A stretch of 64,000 nucleotides of DNA, from contig JADLAZ010000255.1 in the NCBI GenBank assembly GCA_020849725.1, positions 1 to 64,000 of the forward strand. The letters are read 5' to 3'. The notes beneath the pieces are model-generated. The model was not told the origin of the DNA, made no database searches, and saw only the letters and a program-made list of their open reading frames with translations. The stretch comes from Chloroflexota bacterium. Its GTDB lineage: Bacteria; Chloroflexota; Chloroflexia; Thermomicrobiales; JADLAZ01. This document shows positions 19,880 to 28,097 of the stretch, one piece after another; the first letter of the stretch is position 1; each line of letters begins with the position of its first letter. The position numbers were made by a program, and so were the translations under genes.

Positions 19880-20175
19880 ATGACGAGCGCGCCCAGGCGG
19901 TCCTTGCGGGATGTGACCGCCCGGGTCGCGCCGCTTGACCAGGCGGCGATGACACTGCCGCGCGCATCCGCCAGGCCACGCTGAAAAAAAGCCGCCCGGT
20001 AGTCTCGTCCGGCTCGAAGTCCTGGCCATCCATCTGGCCGGCATCACCGCTCTGCCGTGCCCGCGTCTGGCGGGCGCGACCGTCATCATCATGGCGGCCG
20101 GCCACGGTGTGACGGCCGGGGTAGTCAGCGTCTACCCGGCCGTCGTGACGGCGCAGATGCCGAACATGCGCTTCA
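19880..20175 (+). pseudogene. cobT: Remnant of cobT (lower-ligand phosphoribosyltransferase), frameshifted and truncated
   Basis: From ATG 19880 the plus strand reads RVAPLDQAAMTLPRA, as in CobT N-termini, then stops at 19982-19984. After a frame change at a run of seven A (19984-19990) it continues as KKPPGSLVRLEVLAIHLAGI and then ATVIIMAAGHGVTAGVVSVY and PAVVTAQM. These match the CobT signatures KPPGSLGRLE and MAADHGV...GVSxYP..VT.QM, with the Asp of ADHGV changed to Gly. Homology ends near 20175, just before the convergent D-threonine-aldolase-like gene, so about three quarters of the gene is gone. The family activates 5,6-dimethylbenzimidazole for cobalamin assembly; this copy cannot work. 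Confidence 0.8.
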
Positions 20176-20189
20176 CGTCTGACGGACCA

Positions 20190-21296
20190 CTAGCGCGTCT
20201 TGCCGCGCCCCAGGACTGTCCAGACGGCCTCCACGATGCCATCGCGCGCGCCGTACAGCACATCGTGCAGAAAGACGGTCGTGTCGGTGTAGCCGACGTC
20301 AAAAGCGACGATGTCGCCGACCTGCACGGGCGACGGCGTCTCCAGGCGCACGGTCATGTGCTCGGCCGACATGCCGACCGCTTTGACGCCGTCGATGCCT
20401 TTTGGCCAGGGGGCCTTCTGATTGGCGCTGGCCGACTTCAGGCCGGCGTCGACGACGAACCGCTCTGGTCCGACGCTGATGACGGTGGCTAGCAGCGACA
20501 TGGCGCGCTCATGCTCGACGCCCCAGTTCTGGTAGGTCAGGTCGCCGAAGACGCCGCCGCCGGCCTGGATCTCGGTCACGCCCGGCACGAAGGCTGAGAA
20601 TTGGTAGGTGCCGGTGCCGCCACAACTGACGATCTCGCACGACAGGCCAGCGGCACGGATCGCCTCGGCCGTGTCGATCACCGGCCGCAACGCCGCCTCG
20701 ACCGCCGCCGGCTTATCGATATTCGGCAGGCGGATGCAGTGGCCTTCCCAGCTCATGACGCCGCGCAACTCCAGGCCTGGCAGCGCGCCGACGACCCGGG
20801 CCAGGGCCAGCGCTGGCTCTCCGGCTGGCACGCCGCAGCGGCTCATCCCGCTGTCGATCTCGATCAGCACACCCTGGCGCGCGCCCCAGGCCAGCGCCAC
20901 GTCGTTGATCTCGCGGGCATTGGCCTCACTGTCCAGTCCGACCAGGACCGACGCTCGCCGGCCGAGGGCCATCAGCCGGTTCAGCTTTTGCCGGCCGACG
21001 ATCTGGTTGGCGATCAGCAGGTTGCTGATGCCGGCGTCGGCCAGCACCTCAGCCTCGCCCAGCTTGGCGCAGGTCGCGCCGAACGCGCCGGCCGCCAGCT
21101 CCTTGTGCACCAGCGCGGGCACCTTTTGGCCCTTCGTGTGCGGCCGCCAGTTCACGCCGGCTTGCCGGAAATGGGCCGCCATGCGGGCGACATTGCGCTC
21201 GAAGATCTCCAGATCGAGCACCAGCGCCGGCGTGTCAAGCTCCGTAACCCGTCGCCCAACCTCACCCAGGACATTGCCGGCCATCGTGGTCGCCAT
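20190..21296 (-). CDS. D-threonine aldolase / D-serine dehydratase-like PLP enzyme
   Basis: A 368-residue fold-type III PLP protein (alanine racemase N-terminal barrel plus DSD1-like C-terminal domain). The PLP Lys lies in WRPHTKGQKVP, the phosphate-binding area in CGGTGTYQ, and metal-ligand candidates sit in the C-terminal domain. Substrate (D-threonine, D-serine or another beta-hydroxy amino acid) is not resolved. It is the last intact chromosomal gene before the prophage. Confidence 0.88.
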   Translation of the reverse strand: MATTMAGNVLGEVGRRVTELDTPALVLDLEIFERNVARMAAHFRQAGVNWRPHTKGQKVPALVHKELAAGAFGATCAKLGEAEVLADAGISNLLIANQIVGRQKLNRLMALGRRASVLVGLDSEANAREINDVALAWGARQGVLIEIDSGMSRCGVPAGEPALALARVVGALPGLELRGVMSWEGHCIRLPNIDKPAAVEAALRPVIDTAEAIRAAGLSCEIVSCGGTGTYQFSAFVPGVTEIQAGGGVFGDLTYQNWGVEHERAMSLLATVISVGPERFVVDAGLKSASANQKAPWPKGIDGVKAVGMSAEHMTVRLETPSPVQVGDIVAFDVGYTDTTVFLHDVLYGARDGIVEAVWTVLGRGKTR

Positions 21297-21378
21297 CGTG
21301 CCGTGCCCTCCCCTGCGCTCGCCGGGCGAGCGCCTCTATTCCGCGCGCCGTGGTAGTACCGTGATCATAGCACGAACG

Positions 21379-21515
21379 GAGTGACGAGTAATGCGTGGTG
21401 AGTGCTTGCCCGGCTACTCCGGTGTCAGTCAACCGCACTCCCCTACCTGAAAAAGACTCGACTGCTGGTCCACGCGCCGCTTCCACTCACCACTCACCAC
21501 GCATCACCCGTCATT
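21379..21515. repeat. Dispersed intergenic inverted repeat (copy 2)
   Basis: Two facing arms, GAGTAATGCGTGGTGAGTG near 21384 and CACTCACCACGCATCAC near 21490, separated by about 80 bases. The core is the same TGATGCGTG word as in the sucC-sucD spacer. It fills the gap between the aldolase-like gene and the truncated isomerase. Confidence 0.65.
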
Positions 21516-21752
21516 CGAGCGCCCGCAGGTAGGTGATGCTCTGGCGCGCGGCGCGGGCGCTGTCGCCCTGCTGGACGATCTCCAGACTGACGAATCCGTC
21601 ATAGTGCGCGGCGGCCAGCGTCGCCACGATCTCTGGGAAGTTCAGGTGGCCGCGCCCGGGCGCCAGCCGGTTGCTGTCGCCGAAATGCATGTGACGCAGG
21701 TGCCGACCGGCGGTCAGCAGCGGCGCGGCCAGGCTGACCTCCTCGATGTTCC
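21511..21752 (-). pseudogene. C-terminal fragment of a sugar phosphate isomerase interrupted by the prophage
   Basis: The minus-strand frame gives NIEEVSLAAPLLTAG, HLRHMHFGDSNRLAPGRGH, YDGFVSLEIVQQ and ITYLRALE. These are the C-terminal strands of a TIM-barrel sugar phosphate isomerase/epimerase, where homologues read HMNIEE at the equivalent point. Upstream of about 21752 the frame turns into prophage sequence (the 3' end of the recombinase). About 80 residues remain; the N-terminal two thirds should lie beyond the other prophage end, outside this window. Confidence 0.85.
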
Positions 21753-23537
21753 TATAGGCTCCTGAGTAGCCCCCGCCGATGGCCAGCGCCCACGCGGCAA
21801 CCGCCAGCGCGCCCACCCCAGCAACGCCTCCCACAGCGGGTTCCAGCGCACCGTCACCTCTCGCGCCGGCCCGTCCCAGCGCACATCCAGCCCCATCGCC
21901 GCCAACTCGACCCGCTGGTCTGGGCCGCTCAGGCACTCCCAGTCGTCGAGCAGCAGCCGGTACGCCGCCGCCACCTCCCCCGACACGACGGTGGCCGACA
22001 CTGGCTCTGGCAGCGTTGCCAGCGCCTCGCGCTGGTCGGCCAGCGCCTCCCGCGCCTCAGCCAGCAGCCCCTCCAGGTAGGCCGGCGCTTCGTCCTCGGC
22101 CAGCGCCTCCCCATCCACCTCACGCTGCGCGGCCAGCGCCGCAGCCCGCCGCAGTGCCTTGACCTCCGCCTCGGTCTGGCTGATGCCAGCCGCCAGCCGC
22201 TGCCGCTGCGCGACCAGGCGGGCCTGCTCGTCGGCATCCACCGCCGCCAGGCGTTGTGCGAAGGCGGCTGCGGCCTCCCCCTCAGCCAGCCCCAGCCAGC
22301 GCCCCAGCGCCGCCAGGACGATCTCTTCGACGACATCGGCGCGCAGGCTGGCGTTGTTGGCGCAACCCTGCACCCCGCCGCTCCGCTGCCAGGCGGCATG
22401 GGAGGCGGCCTGTTGCCCCAGCGCGCAGCGGAAGTGCATGTGAGAGGCGTAGCCGACCCGCCCCTTCCGGTAGTAGGACAAGCGCCGGCCACAGCCGCCA
22501 CAGCGCACCAGCCCGATCAGCGGCGAGCCACCGTCGTGCTCCCGCTCCGCCACCTGCGCCGGGCTAGCGCGGTGAGCATCCAGCCGCGCCTGCAAGAGTG
22601 CCCACCGCTGCGGCGTGAGGACCGGCGTGATGCGCGCCGACGGGGCCAGGAGGCGGTGCCCGACGACGAGACAACCGGGCACGTCGGCAGCGATGGCAGC
22701 TAGCGCCTCCGGCTCCAGGGGCAGCTTGCGGCGACGGCCACCCACCAGCCCCCAGCGCATCGGCTGGTAAGCGGTCCAGCCCTGGTAGGCGGGGGAGCGC
22801 AGGATGTCCGCCACCGTTGCGTCCAGCCAGACGCCTCGATTAGCGGCACGGGGCCGCCCCGGTGGCGCGACCCCCTCCGTCGTCAACTGGCGCGCTAGCT
22901 GGCTGGCGCTGCGCCCTCGGTCCGCCACCTCGGCCACGAGCCAGTGGTAGCGAGCCAGATCAGCCTCGTTGCCGTGGGCCAGGCCGCCGTCGTCGGTGCG
23001 GCGCAGCCCCAGCGGAGCCATCCCCAGCCACTCTCCGCGCCGGAAGCGCGCCAGCATCGCGTCGCGGGTGCGCTGCTGCAACCGCTCACGCTCCTTGGCC
23101 GCTAACGCGAAGTAGATACCCCGCAGCAGCGGGTCGGACAGGTCGGGGTCGTTGACCGGCACGAACAGCTTGCCGAGTAGCTGAAACTCCTCGAAGACAG
23201 CGTGCAGTTGGCTCTGGGTGCGCCCCAGCCGGGTGGTGTCGTAGAAGAGCACGCCGGCCCCGCCGTCGAGGCTGGCCAGCATGGCGTCGTAGACAGCGCG
23301 CTCACCGGCGGCGCTCTCGACCTCCGCCCACCAGCGGCTGACGTAGAGGCCGTGCCGCTGGGCGTAGTCGCGGATGGCATTTTCCTGCATGGCCAACGAT
23401 ACTGGGGCAGTACCGGGCAGGACGAGGCTCTTCCGCAAATAGCCGTAGACGGGGCGCGCCCCAGCGGCAGGCTCCATCGGCGGGCCGACCTCAGCGAGGA
23501 TGGCGCTGGCGATAGAGGCGGCAGACTGACCAGGCAT
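21714..23537 (-). CDS. Large serine recombinase (phage integrase)
   Basis: A 607-residue serine integrase. The resolvase domain has YLRKSL with catalytic Ser37 and the DTTRLGR active-site arginines near 100-106. A recombinase domain follows (about 170-320). The zinc ribbon uses Cys346, Cys349, Cys371 and Cys392, and a coiled-coil segment lies near 435-510. ATG 23537 has GGAGG upstream. The gene abuts attL and reads outward: its last roughly 11 codons (after Gly596) and its TGA lie in host isomerase DNA, so the C-terminus differs between prophage and free phage. It catalyses attP x attB integration. Confidence 0.95.
   Translation of the reverse strand: MPGQSAASIASAILAEVGPPMEPAAGARPVYGYLRKSLVLPGTAPVSLAMQENAIRDYAQRHGLYVSRWWAEVESAAGERAVYDAMLASLDGGAGVLFYDTTRLGRTQSQLHAVFEEFQLLGKLFVPVNDPDLSDPLLRGIYFALAAKERERLQQRTRDAMLARFRRGEWLGMAPLGLRRTDDGGLAHGNEADLARYHWLVAEVADRGRSASQLARQLTTEGVAPPGRPRAANRGVWLDATVADILRSPAYQGWTAYQPMRWGLVGGRRRKLPLEPEALAAIAADVPGCLVVGHRLLAPSARITPVLTPQRWALLQARLDAHRASPAQVAEREHDGGSPLIGLVRCGGCGRRLSYYRKGRVGYASHMHFRCALGQQAASHAAWQRSGGVQGCANNASLRADVVEEIVLAALGRWLGLAEGEAAAAFAQRLAAVDADEQARLVAQRQRLAAGISQTEAEVKALRRAAALAAQREVDGEALAEDEAPAYLEGLLAEAREALADQREALATLPEPVSATVVSGEVAAAYRLLLDDWECLSGPDQRVELAAMGLDVRWDGPAREVTVRWNPLWEALLGWARWRLPRGRWPSAGATQEPIGTSRRSAWPRRC
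21740..21765. other. Left prophage junction (attL), approximate
   Basis: The isomerase homology on the left stops at the NIEE codons (around 21740-21752) and recombinase coding sequence starts immediately to the right. The crossover therefore lies within roughly 21745-21760 (around TTCCTATAGG). The exact core cannot be set without the right junction, which is outside the window. Confidence 0.6.
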
Positions 23538-23571
23538 CGTTGCCTCCAGGTGGGCGGCGGGTCAATCCCGA

Positions 23572-23600
23572 ACCATACCCGGCGGCGGCGGCGATTGCAA
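23572..23600 (-). promoter_or_regulatory. Putative sigma-70 promoter of the recombinase gene
   Basis: On the minus strand TTGCAA (23600-23595) and TATGGT (23577-23572) are separated by 17 bases and lie 35 bases before the recombinase ATG. Confidence 0.5.
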
Positions 23601-23657
23601 CAACCCGCTACGCATTGCAGCGGAGTTACATCAAGTAGCAACACAAGGGGGCGAGCC

Positions 23658-23918
23658 GTGCCGCGTTACGAGGATATGACACGCGAGGAGCAGCGGGCTG
23701 CCAATATGCGCCTGGCCTGCGGCTTCCTGGTTGGCGTGGCGGTGTTGCTGGCGCTCATCGTCGTCTTCCTGGTGCCCCCGTTCCTGGGCTGGCTAGAGCG
23801 GCAGGAGACAGTTGTGGCGCGCTACACACTGCGCTGGGGGTTGCTGGTGCTCGTCGGCGTGGGGCTGGCCATCGCGGGCTGGTATACCAAGGCCAGCCGT
23901 GGGGAGCGCGATGAGTAG
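23658..23918 (+). CDS. Small two-TM membrane protein
   Basis: 86 residues, GTG start at 23658 with GGGGG six bases upstream. A charged N-terminus (YEDMTREEQRAANM) precedes two hydrophobic segments (FLVGVAVLLALIVVFLVPPF and LLVLVGVGLAIAGWY). Divergent from the integrase. Its place in the lysogeny module suggests a lysogen-expressed membrane function such as superinfection exclusion, but that is inference only. Confidence 0.7.
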   Translation: MPRYEDMTREEQRAANMRLACGFLVGVAVLLALIVVFLVPPFLGWLERQETVVARYTLRWGLLVLVGVGLAIAGWYTKASRGERDE

Positions 23919-24979
23919 GCTGTCAGATGGGCCTTCCCCCTCGATGCGGCGGCGGCGTGAAGAGGCACGGCCCCCTGTCCGACGCGAGTGTTTCGGTGTG
24001 GGGGCCGGCGCAGTGGGGCGGGTGGTGGTGTTGCCCTTGCCTGTTGGCGGCGGCGGTGGCGCAAGTTGCTGTCGCGAGTTGTGGTACGGGGGTGCGGGGA
24101 ATGGGTGTGCGTGAGCGTACCTCCCCGCCGTAGCACTCGCACCCGCATCCGCAAAGGTATAGGGGGTAGCCTCCGCACCCACACCCCAGCCAGGGCGAGG
24201 CCGGTGGCGTGGCGGTGCGTCGCCAGCACCGCACCGTCGCCATGGCCGACCCCCGTGCATGGCATGGCATAGCGCCGCCCTCGCGGTTTGCACCTCGCCC
24301 CGTGGCGGCGGCGGCGGCGGCGGCGGTGCGCATTGCACACGTCGCGTGCCGACAGGCGACGGAGCGCAGCCGGCAACGCGAGCAGCGCCAGCACGTTGCC
24401 GCGCATCGCCGAGTGCCACGTCACAGCAGCGCCTCGGCGCTGCCCGCACCGAACAGCGGCGCTGCTGCTGCATCGCCACAGGTCGGGTAACCGACCTACA
24501 CGCCACAACGGCATAGCGAGCAGTGCGCGTTGCTGCTGTCGCGTCGCCTGGTCCACGCCGTCCCCGCCATGCCCCGCCGACCCGCTGCTAGTCGGGGTCG
24601 AGGTGGTTGGGGGTGGTTCGGGTTGCATCCGAGGGGGCCCAACCGAAGGCACCCCCAATCACCCCACACCCCACTCCCCACACCCCACCGCCCCGTTGCG
24701 CCGTCGCGGTGCGGCAAATCGCCCCATCGCCTTCGCGCCCTGCCGCACCACGTCTGAACCACGACGCGACAGCCAAGCACGGCTCGGCCCGACAGACACC
24801 ACCCACCCACCACCGGCTCGACGCCGCCGCCGCCGCCGCAATTACCCGACGAAGAGGGCCAGATCGCACCCCCGCCGCCACCGGCGACGCCGCCCCAACC
24901 ACCGGCAGACCCGCCCCGCCTCCAGTACCACGCCCCCTGTACCACCACCACACCTTGCCGCGTCACACTGCATTATGCC
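23919..24979. other. GC-rich, strand-asymmetric region without a convincing gene
   Basis: About 1.06 kb with simple GGC/GCC runs (24304-24326 and near 24825-24840) and a C-rich plus strand from 24640 to 24960 (runs such as CACCCCACACCCC). All long frames give Arg/Pro/Gly-rich, low-complexity translations on both strands with no domain. A 67-codon frame from 23910 overlaps the membrane-protein stop (ATGAG) but is not persuasive. No helix-turn-helix repressor is visible where a lysogeny switch would be expected. Confidence 0.5.
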
Positions 24980-25008
24980 TTGACATCCACTGCACATTGT
25001 CGTATACT
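24980..25008 (+). promoter_or_regulatory. Consensus sigma-70 promoter driving the early operon
   Basis: TTGACA at 24980-24985 and TATACT at 25003-25008 with exactly 17 bases between, in an AT-richer patch within very GC-rich DNA. It faces the early genes, which begin about 700 bases downstream. Confidence 0.85.
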
Positions 25009-25011
25009 CTT

Positions 25012-25713
25012 CTCAGGCGGCACCCCCGCCCTCGCGCACCTTGACATCGCCAGCCCGACCACCGGCCACCGGTTCCCCTGCCGCCGCTTGCGCTCACCCA
25101 TCGGGGTCGCTCATCGCGCAGCGCGGCTCAGGTCCACGACAGGCACGGAGCCGCTGCGCCAGCGATGGCACGCCCTCCCGGCGTGCAGTCCTTCACAACT
25201 CCAGATACCCGAGCAACCCCCAGCCAGAGGGTCGCCGCGCCTTACGGGATGGGCACGGCACAACCAGTGACAGCGGGCCACCAGCCAGGAATGGCTGCGG
25301 CACAACCACCGCCAAGGCACAGGTCGGGCAGGGGCCGGCACTTCGGCGCAAGTGTTCGGGGCGCAGTGGCCATAGGCCAGACCGGCACCGTCATGGGACC
25401 AACCCGGTTCACGTCGGCCAGTCGCCAGGGTCCACCCTGGTGCTGACAGCAAGGGTCCGACACGGAACCTGGAGGTCGAAGCTCCCTGGTGATTACGCAA
25501 CGCCAGCCACGGCAGCGGCAGCACGCTTGAAGGCGACGATAGTCCACCGCGACACAGCGCGCATCCGCCCCCTGCCTGACCGACGCTCACCAGCGACTAC
25601 GCCAGCAAACCCAGACCCGGTGCGGAGCAACGGCCAGCAAGCTGGCCCCGCCTCTCCGACAAGGCGGCTCACCTCTTCGGTGTAGGCCCACCACGACCAG
25701 TTAGGAGACTGCC
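25012..25713 (+). ncRNA. Long leader or candidate structured noncoding RNA
   Basis: About 700 transcribed bases between the consensus promoter and the first early gene. No frame here has a good ribosome site or domain. Several perfect short hairpins occur: CCAGGGT cc ACCCTGG at 25425-25440, GGCCAGC aa GCTGGCC at 25632-25647, and a bulged stem around CACTT...AAGTG near 25340-25355. It may be an untranslated leader, an antisense or structured phage RNA, or decayed coding DNA. Confidence 0.4.
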
Positions 25714-26076
25714 ATGCCGTCACCCGATCTCGTTGCCTGCCTCCCCGACGACCTCGCCGCCCTCATCAAGCGCATCGCCCTCACCCACGACCCGCGCCGC
25801 GTCGAAGCCCCCGCCACCGTTGCCATCACCGTCATCCGCCAGGGGGCTGCCACCACCCACGAATTCGACGACACCCCGGTTGACCAGCCAGGGGGCGACG
25901 CCAGGCGTAACCCACGCCGTGGCTGGCTGTCCATCCTCGACGGCCTGAGCGCCGACGGCTACACCTTCCGTACCTGTCGCCCCGACGGGGCCATCGTCTT
26001 CGACAGCCCCGCCGACGACCCACACCCCCACACCGCCACCGTCCTCTATCAGCGCCGCCAGGCTGTCATCGCCTGA
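25714..26076 (+). CDS. Early hypothetical protein, 120 aa
   Basis: Start ATG 25714 with TAGGAG upstream. Soluble; contains WLSILDGLSADGYTF and DGAIVFDSPADD. First gene of the rightward early operon; no family recognised. Confidence 0.7.
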   Translation: MPSPDLVACLPDDLAALIKRIALTHDPRRVEAPATVAITVIRQGAATTHEFDDTPVDQPGGDARRNPRRGWLSILDGLSADGYTFRTCRPDGAIVFDSPADDPHPHTATVLYQRRQAVIA

Positions 26077-26085
26077 CACAGCAAC

Positions 26086-26116
26086 GAGCCGGCGAGGGTT
26101 GCCGCCCTCCCGGCTC
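26086..26116 (+). promoter_or_regulatory. Intercistronic hairpin 1
   Basis: GAGCCGGCGAGGG / CCCTCCCGGCTC, about 12 bp with one bulged C and a 6-base loop. It lies between early genes 1 and 2. No T-run follows, so it is more likely an RNA-stability or processing element than a terminator. Confidence 0.55.
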
Positions 26117-26157
26117 ACGGCTTCCGGCTCCCACCTTCAGCACCAGGAGTGTACGCC

Positions 26158-26526
26158 ATGCCAGCGACTTTCGCCCCCACCGCCAGCTACTACCTTATCG
26201 TCCCGACCAACCTCAATGACGGCACCCCCGTTGACGCGAGCTACATCCGCGACATCGCCGCCGGCCTGGCCGACAAGTTCGGCGGCGCGACCATCGACGC
26301 CGGCGGTGCCGGCTACTGGTGGAGCGACACCGCCGGCCTGGTCAAGGACGGCGTGGCCCGCGTCTGGTCGCTGGCCGACGACACCCCGGCCAACGACGCC
26401 GTCGTGCTGACGCTGGCCAGCCGCATCGCCCACGACCTGGGCCAGGAGGCCGTCCTGGCCGGCAAGCGCCCCGAGTACGCCGCCTTCGTTGCCGCCGCCG
26501 CGCCGGTGGCGGCTGCCGCCGACTAG
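26158..26526 (+). CDS. Early hypothetical protein, 122 aa
   Basis: ATG 26158 is chosen over an in-frame GTG at 26149 because the AGGAG sits at proper distance only for the ATG. Contains YYLIVPTNLNDGTPVDASYI and ATIDAGGAGYWWSDTAGL, with an Ala-rich C-terminus. Function unknown. Confidence 0.7.
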   Translation: MPATFAPTASYYLIVPTNLNDGTPVDASYIRDIAAGLADKFGGATIDAGGAGYWWSDTAGLVKDGVARVWSLADDTPANDAVVLTLASRIAHDLGQEAVLAGKRPEYAAFVAAAAPVAAAAD

Positions 26527-26549
26527 TCATCCATATAGAGGAGGTTGCC

Positions 26550-26786
26550 ATGCTGTACCTCGCCCTGATCGACAACGACGGCAACATTCACACGGCTGGC
26601 CTGCACCGCACCCGCGACCAGGCCGCGAAGGCGGCGCGGCGCTTCTGCCGCGCCGAGGGGCTGGCCCTCAGTTTCGAACCGTGGGGTCACGACACCGATA
26701 GCTCCACCTGCGTTGCCGGCAGCGACGACAGCAATATCCGCCTGTACGTGCTGCCGCTAGCCCCACCAACCGGAGAGAAGCTCTAG
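26550..26786 (+). CDS. Early hypothetical protein, 78 aa
   Basis: ATG 26550 preceded by GAGGAGG. Begins MLYLALIDNDGNIHTAGLHR; a basic helix with two Cys follows. No family recognised. Confidence 0.65.
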   Translation: MLYLALIDNDGNIHTAGLHRTRDQAAKAARRFCRAEGLALSFEPWGHDTDSSTCVAGSDDSNIRLYVLPLAPPTGEKL

Positions 26787-26850
26787 GGGTCATCACCTCA
26801 ACCGCATGAGCGAGGGCAGAGGGTCTCCCGCTCCCCTAACCCGCGCACCC

Positions 26851-26879
26851 CAGGATTGCCCGCCACCAGGGCAATCCTG
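26851..26879 (+). promoter_or_regulatory. Intercistronic hairpin 2
   Basis: A perfect 11-bp stem CAGGATTGCCC / GGGCAATCCTG with a 7-base loop, in the 148-base spacer before the next gene. No T-run follows. Confidence 0.65.
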
Positions 26880-26934
26880 CTCAGGGCCGCCGGCCAAACC
26901 GGGATGCTGCCCGACTACAGACGGAGGTATCGCC

Positions 26935-27177
26935 ATGTTCGACAGCCTGGACGGCGCGCTGCACTATCACCTGACGTACAACCACTACCCGCCGGTACCT
27001 AGCGCGATGGTCGGCACCGCCAAGCGCGCCATCGCCAACGCCAACGCCGGGCAGTGGCAGCGCAAGGTCGAGCTTGGCCGCAACGTGTCCCACGTCGTCT
27101 ACGGCAACCTCGTCCCGACCCGTGTCCTTGTCCAGGCGCTACGGCTCGACGCCTTCATCGACGCCCAGGAGGATTGA
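26935..27177 (+). CDS. Early hypothetical protein, 80 aa
   Basis: ATG 26935 with ACGGAGG upstream. Contains LHYHLTYNHYPPVPSAM and WQRKVELGRNVSHVVYGNLV. Many small phage proteins show a similar pattern, but no function is assigned. Confidence 0.65.
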   Translation: MFDSLDGALHYHLTYNHYPPVPSAMVGTAKRAIANANAGQWQRKVELGRNVSHVVYGNLVPTRVLVQALRLDAFIDAQED

Positions 27178-27178
27178 C

Positions 27179-27406
27179 ATGCCCCGTCCCAGCGCCACCC
27201 TCGCCCAAGACTGGGTCGGCACGCGCCTGGTGCTGACCCTCCGCCACTACGGCCTGCCGTCTGGCCAGCACCGTTACAGCACCCTGACCAGCGGCGTCGG
27301 CCTGACCGACCCACCGGAGGTTACCCGCCACGCCACCAAGGCCGACGCGCTGGCGGCCCACGCCGACGCGCTGGCGGCCCTCCTCACCGACCAGGAGATC
27401 GAGTAG
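27179..27406 (+). CDS. Early hypothetical protein, 75 aa
   Basis: ATG 27179 begins one base after the previous stop, with AGGAGG upstream. Contains a duplicated DALAAHADALAALL segment near the C-terminus. Function unknown. Confidence 0.6.
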   Translation: MPRPSATLAQDWVGTRLVLTLRHYGLPSGQHRYSTLTSGVGLTDPPEVTRHATKADALAAHADALAALLTDQEIE

Positions 27407-27408
27407 TC

Positions 27409-27519
27409 GTGTTCTACTACAGCGATGCCGTCGCCGTGCCCAGCCCCATCACGCGCCCCTTCAAGACCACCGCCCTCGACAGGGACGCCGCCGCCAACCC
27501 ACACCCCACTCGCCCCTGA
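27409..27519 (+). CDS. Possible 36-aa peptide
   Basis: A GTG frame two bases after the previous stop, VFYYSDAVAVPSPITRPF..., ending 12 bases before the next ATG. It fits snugly in the operon but is short and has only a modest ribosome site. Confidence 0.35.
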   Translation: MFYYSDAVAVPSPITRPFKTTALDRDAAANPHPTRP

Positions 27520-27531
27520 AAGGCCCACGCC

Positions 27532-27777
27532 ATGCTCGCCACCCGCATACCCGACGACCAGCTACCCCCTGACCGCCCACCGTCCACCCTCTACGGCTAC
27601 CTCCTCACCGACACTGCCGGCCACACCGGCTACATCGCCAGCATCCTCCACACGCACCCCTGGTGCGCCTGGATACGCACCCTCAACGGCCCCCACGTCA
27701 TCGGCACCTTCGCTACTTTCGATGAGGCCGCCGCCGCCGCCCTGTCCACAGGAGACAACGATGAGCCGCCTGACTGA
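27532..27777 (+). CDS. Early hypothetical protein, 81 aa
   Basis: Contains YGYLLTDTAGHTGYIASIL and FATFDEAAAAAL. Weak ribosome site (GAAAGG). Unknown function; overlaps the next gene by 17 bases. Confidence 0.6.
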   Translation: MLATRIPDDQLPPDRPPSTLYGYLLTDTAGHTGYIASILHTHPWCAWIRTLNGPHVIGTFATFDEAAAAALSTGDNDEPPD

Positions 27778-28000
27778 GCGCGCCCTGCGCGCCCTCCTCC
27801 ACGACCTCAACACTGCCCTCGGCTGGTCCGAGGGCAGTGGCTTTCTGCTCAACGTGCTGCCGTCAGCCTTAGTCGGCTCCCGGCGCTACCTGCTCGTCGG
27901 CCCCGACGGCGAACTGCTGCCCGATGCCGCTCAGACCCGCGCCACCGCTGCCGAGATCGCCTTCCTCATCGCCGGCATCCGCGTAGGCACGTGGGGCTAG
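27761..28000 (+). CDS. Early hypothetical protein, 79 aa
   Basis: ATG 27761 with AGGAG upstream, overlapping the preceding gene. Begins MSRLTERALRALLHDLN and continues YLLVGPDGELLPDAAQT. The remaining 97-base spacer to the next gene has small palindromes (for example ACGGTG g CACCGT at 28040-28052). Confidence 0.6.
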   Translation: MSRLTERALRALLHDLNTALGWSEGSGFLLNVLPSALVGSRRYLLVGPDGELLPDAAQTRATAAEIAFLIAGIRVGTWG

Positions 28001-28097
28001 GTGCAAGAGGCGGCTCGGCTGCCGTTGCTCCAGCCACAACACGGTGGCACCGTCAACAACATCTGCGGTGGCTTCACCATCGTCAGGAGGAACCCCT

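Noticed and set aside
23822..24658. A 278-codon minus-strand open frame in the prophage left arm
   Set aside because: The translation is Arg/His/Pro low complexity that follows base composition, with no ribosome site or domain.
25165..25446. A 93-codon frame in the early leader
   Set aside because: No ribosome site before its ATG and no recognisable domain; kept as leader or noncoding RNA.
25400..25500. Possible tRNA (GGTTCACGTC resembles a T-loop)
   Set aside because: The T-loop consensus is broken at a conserved A and no cloverleaf or anticodon arm can be drawn around it.
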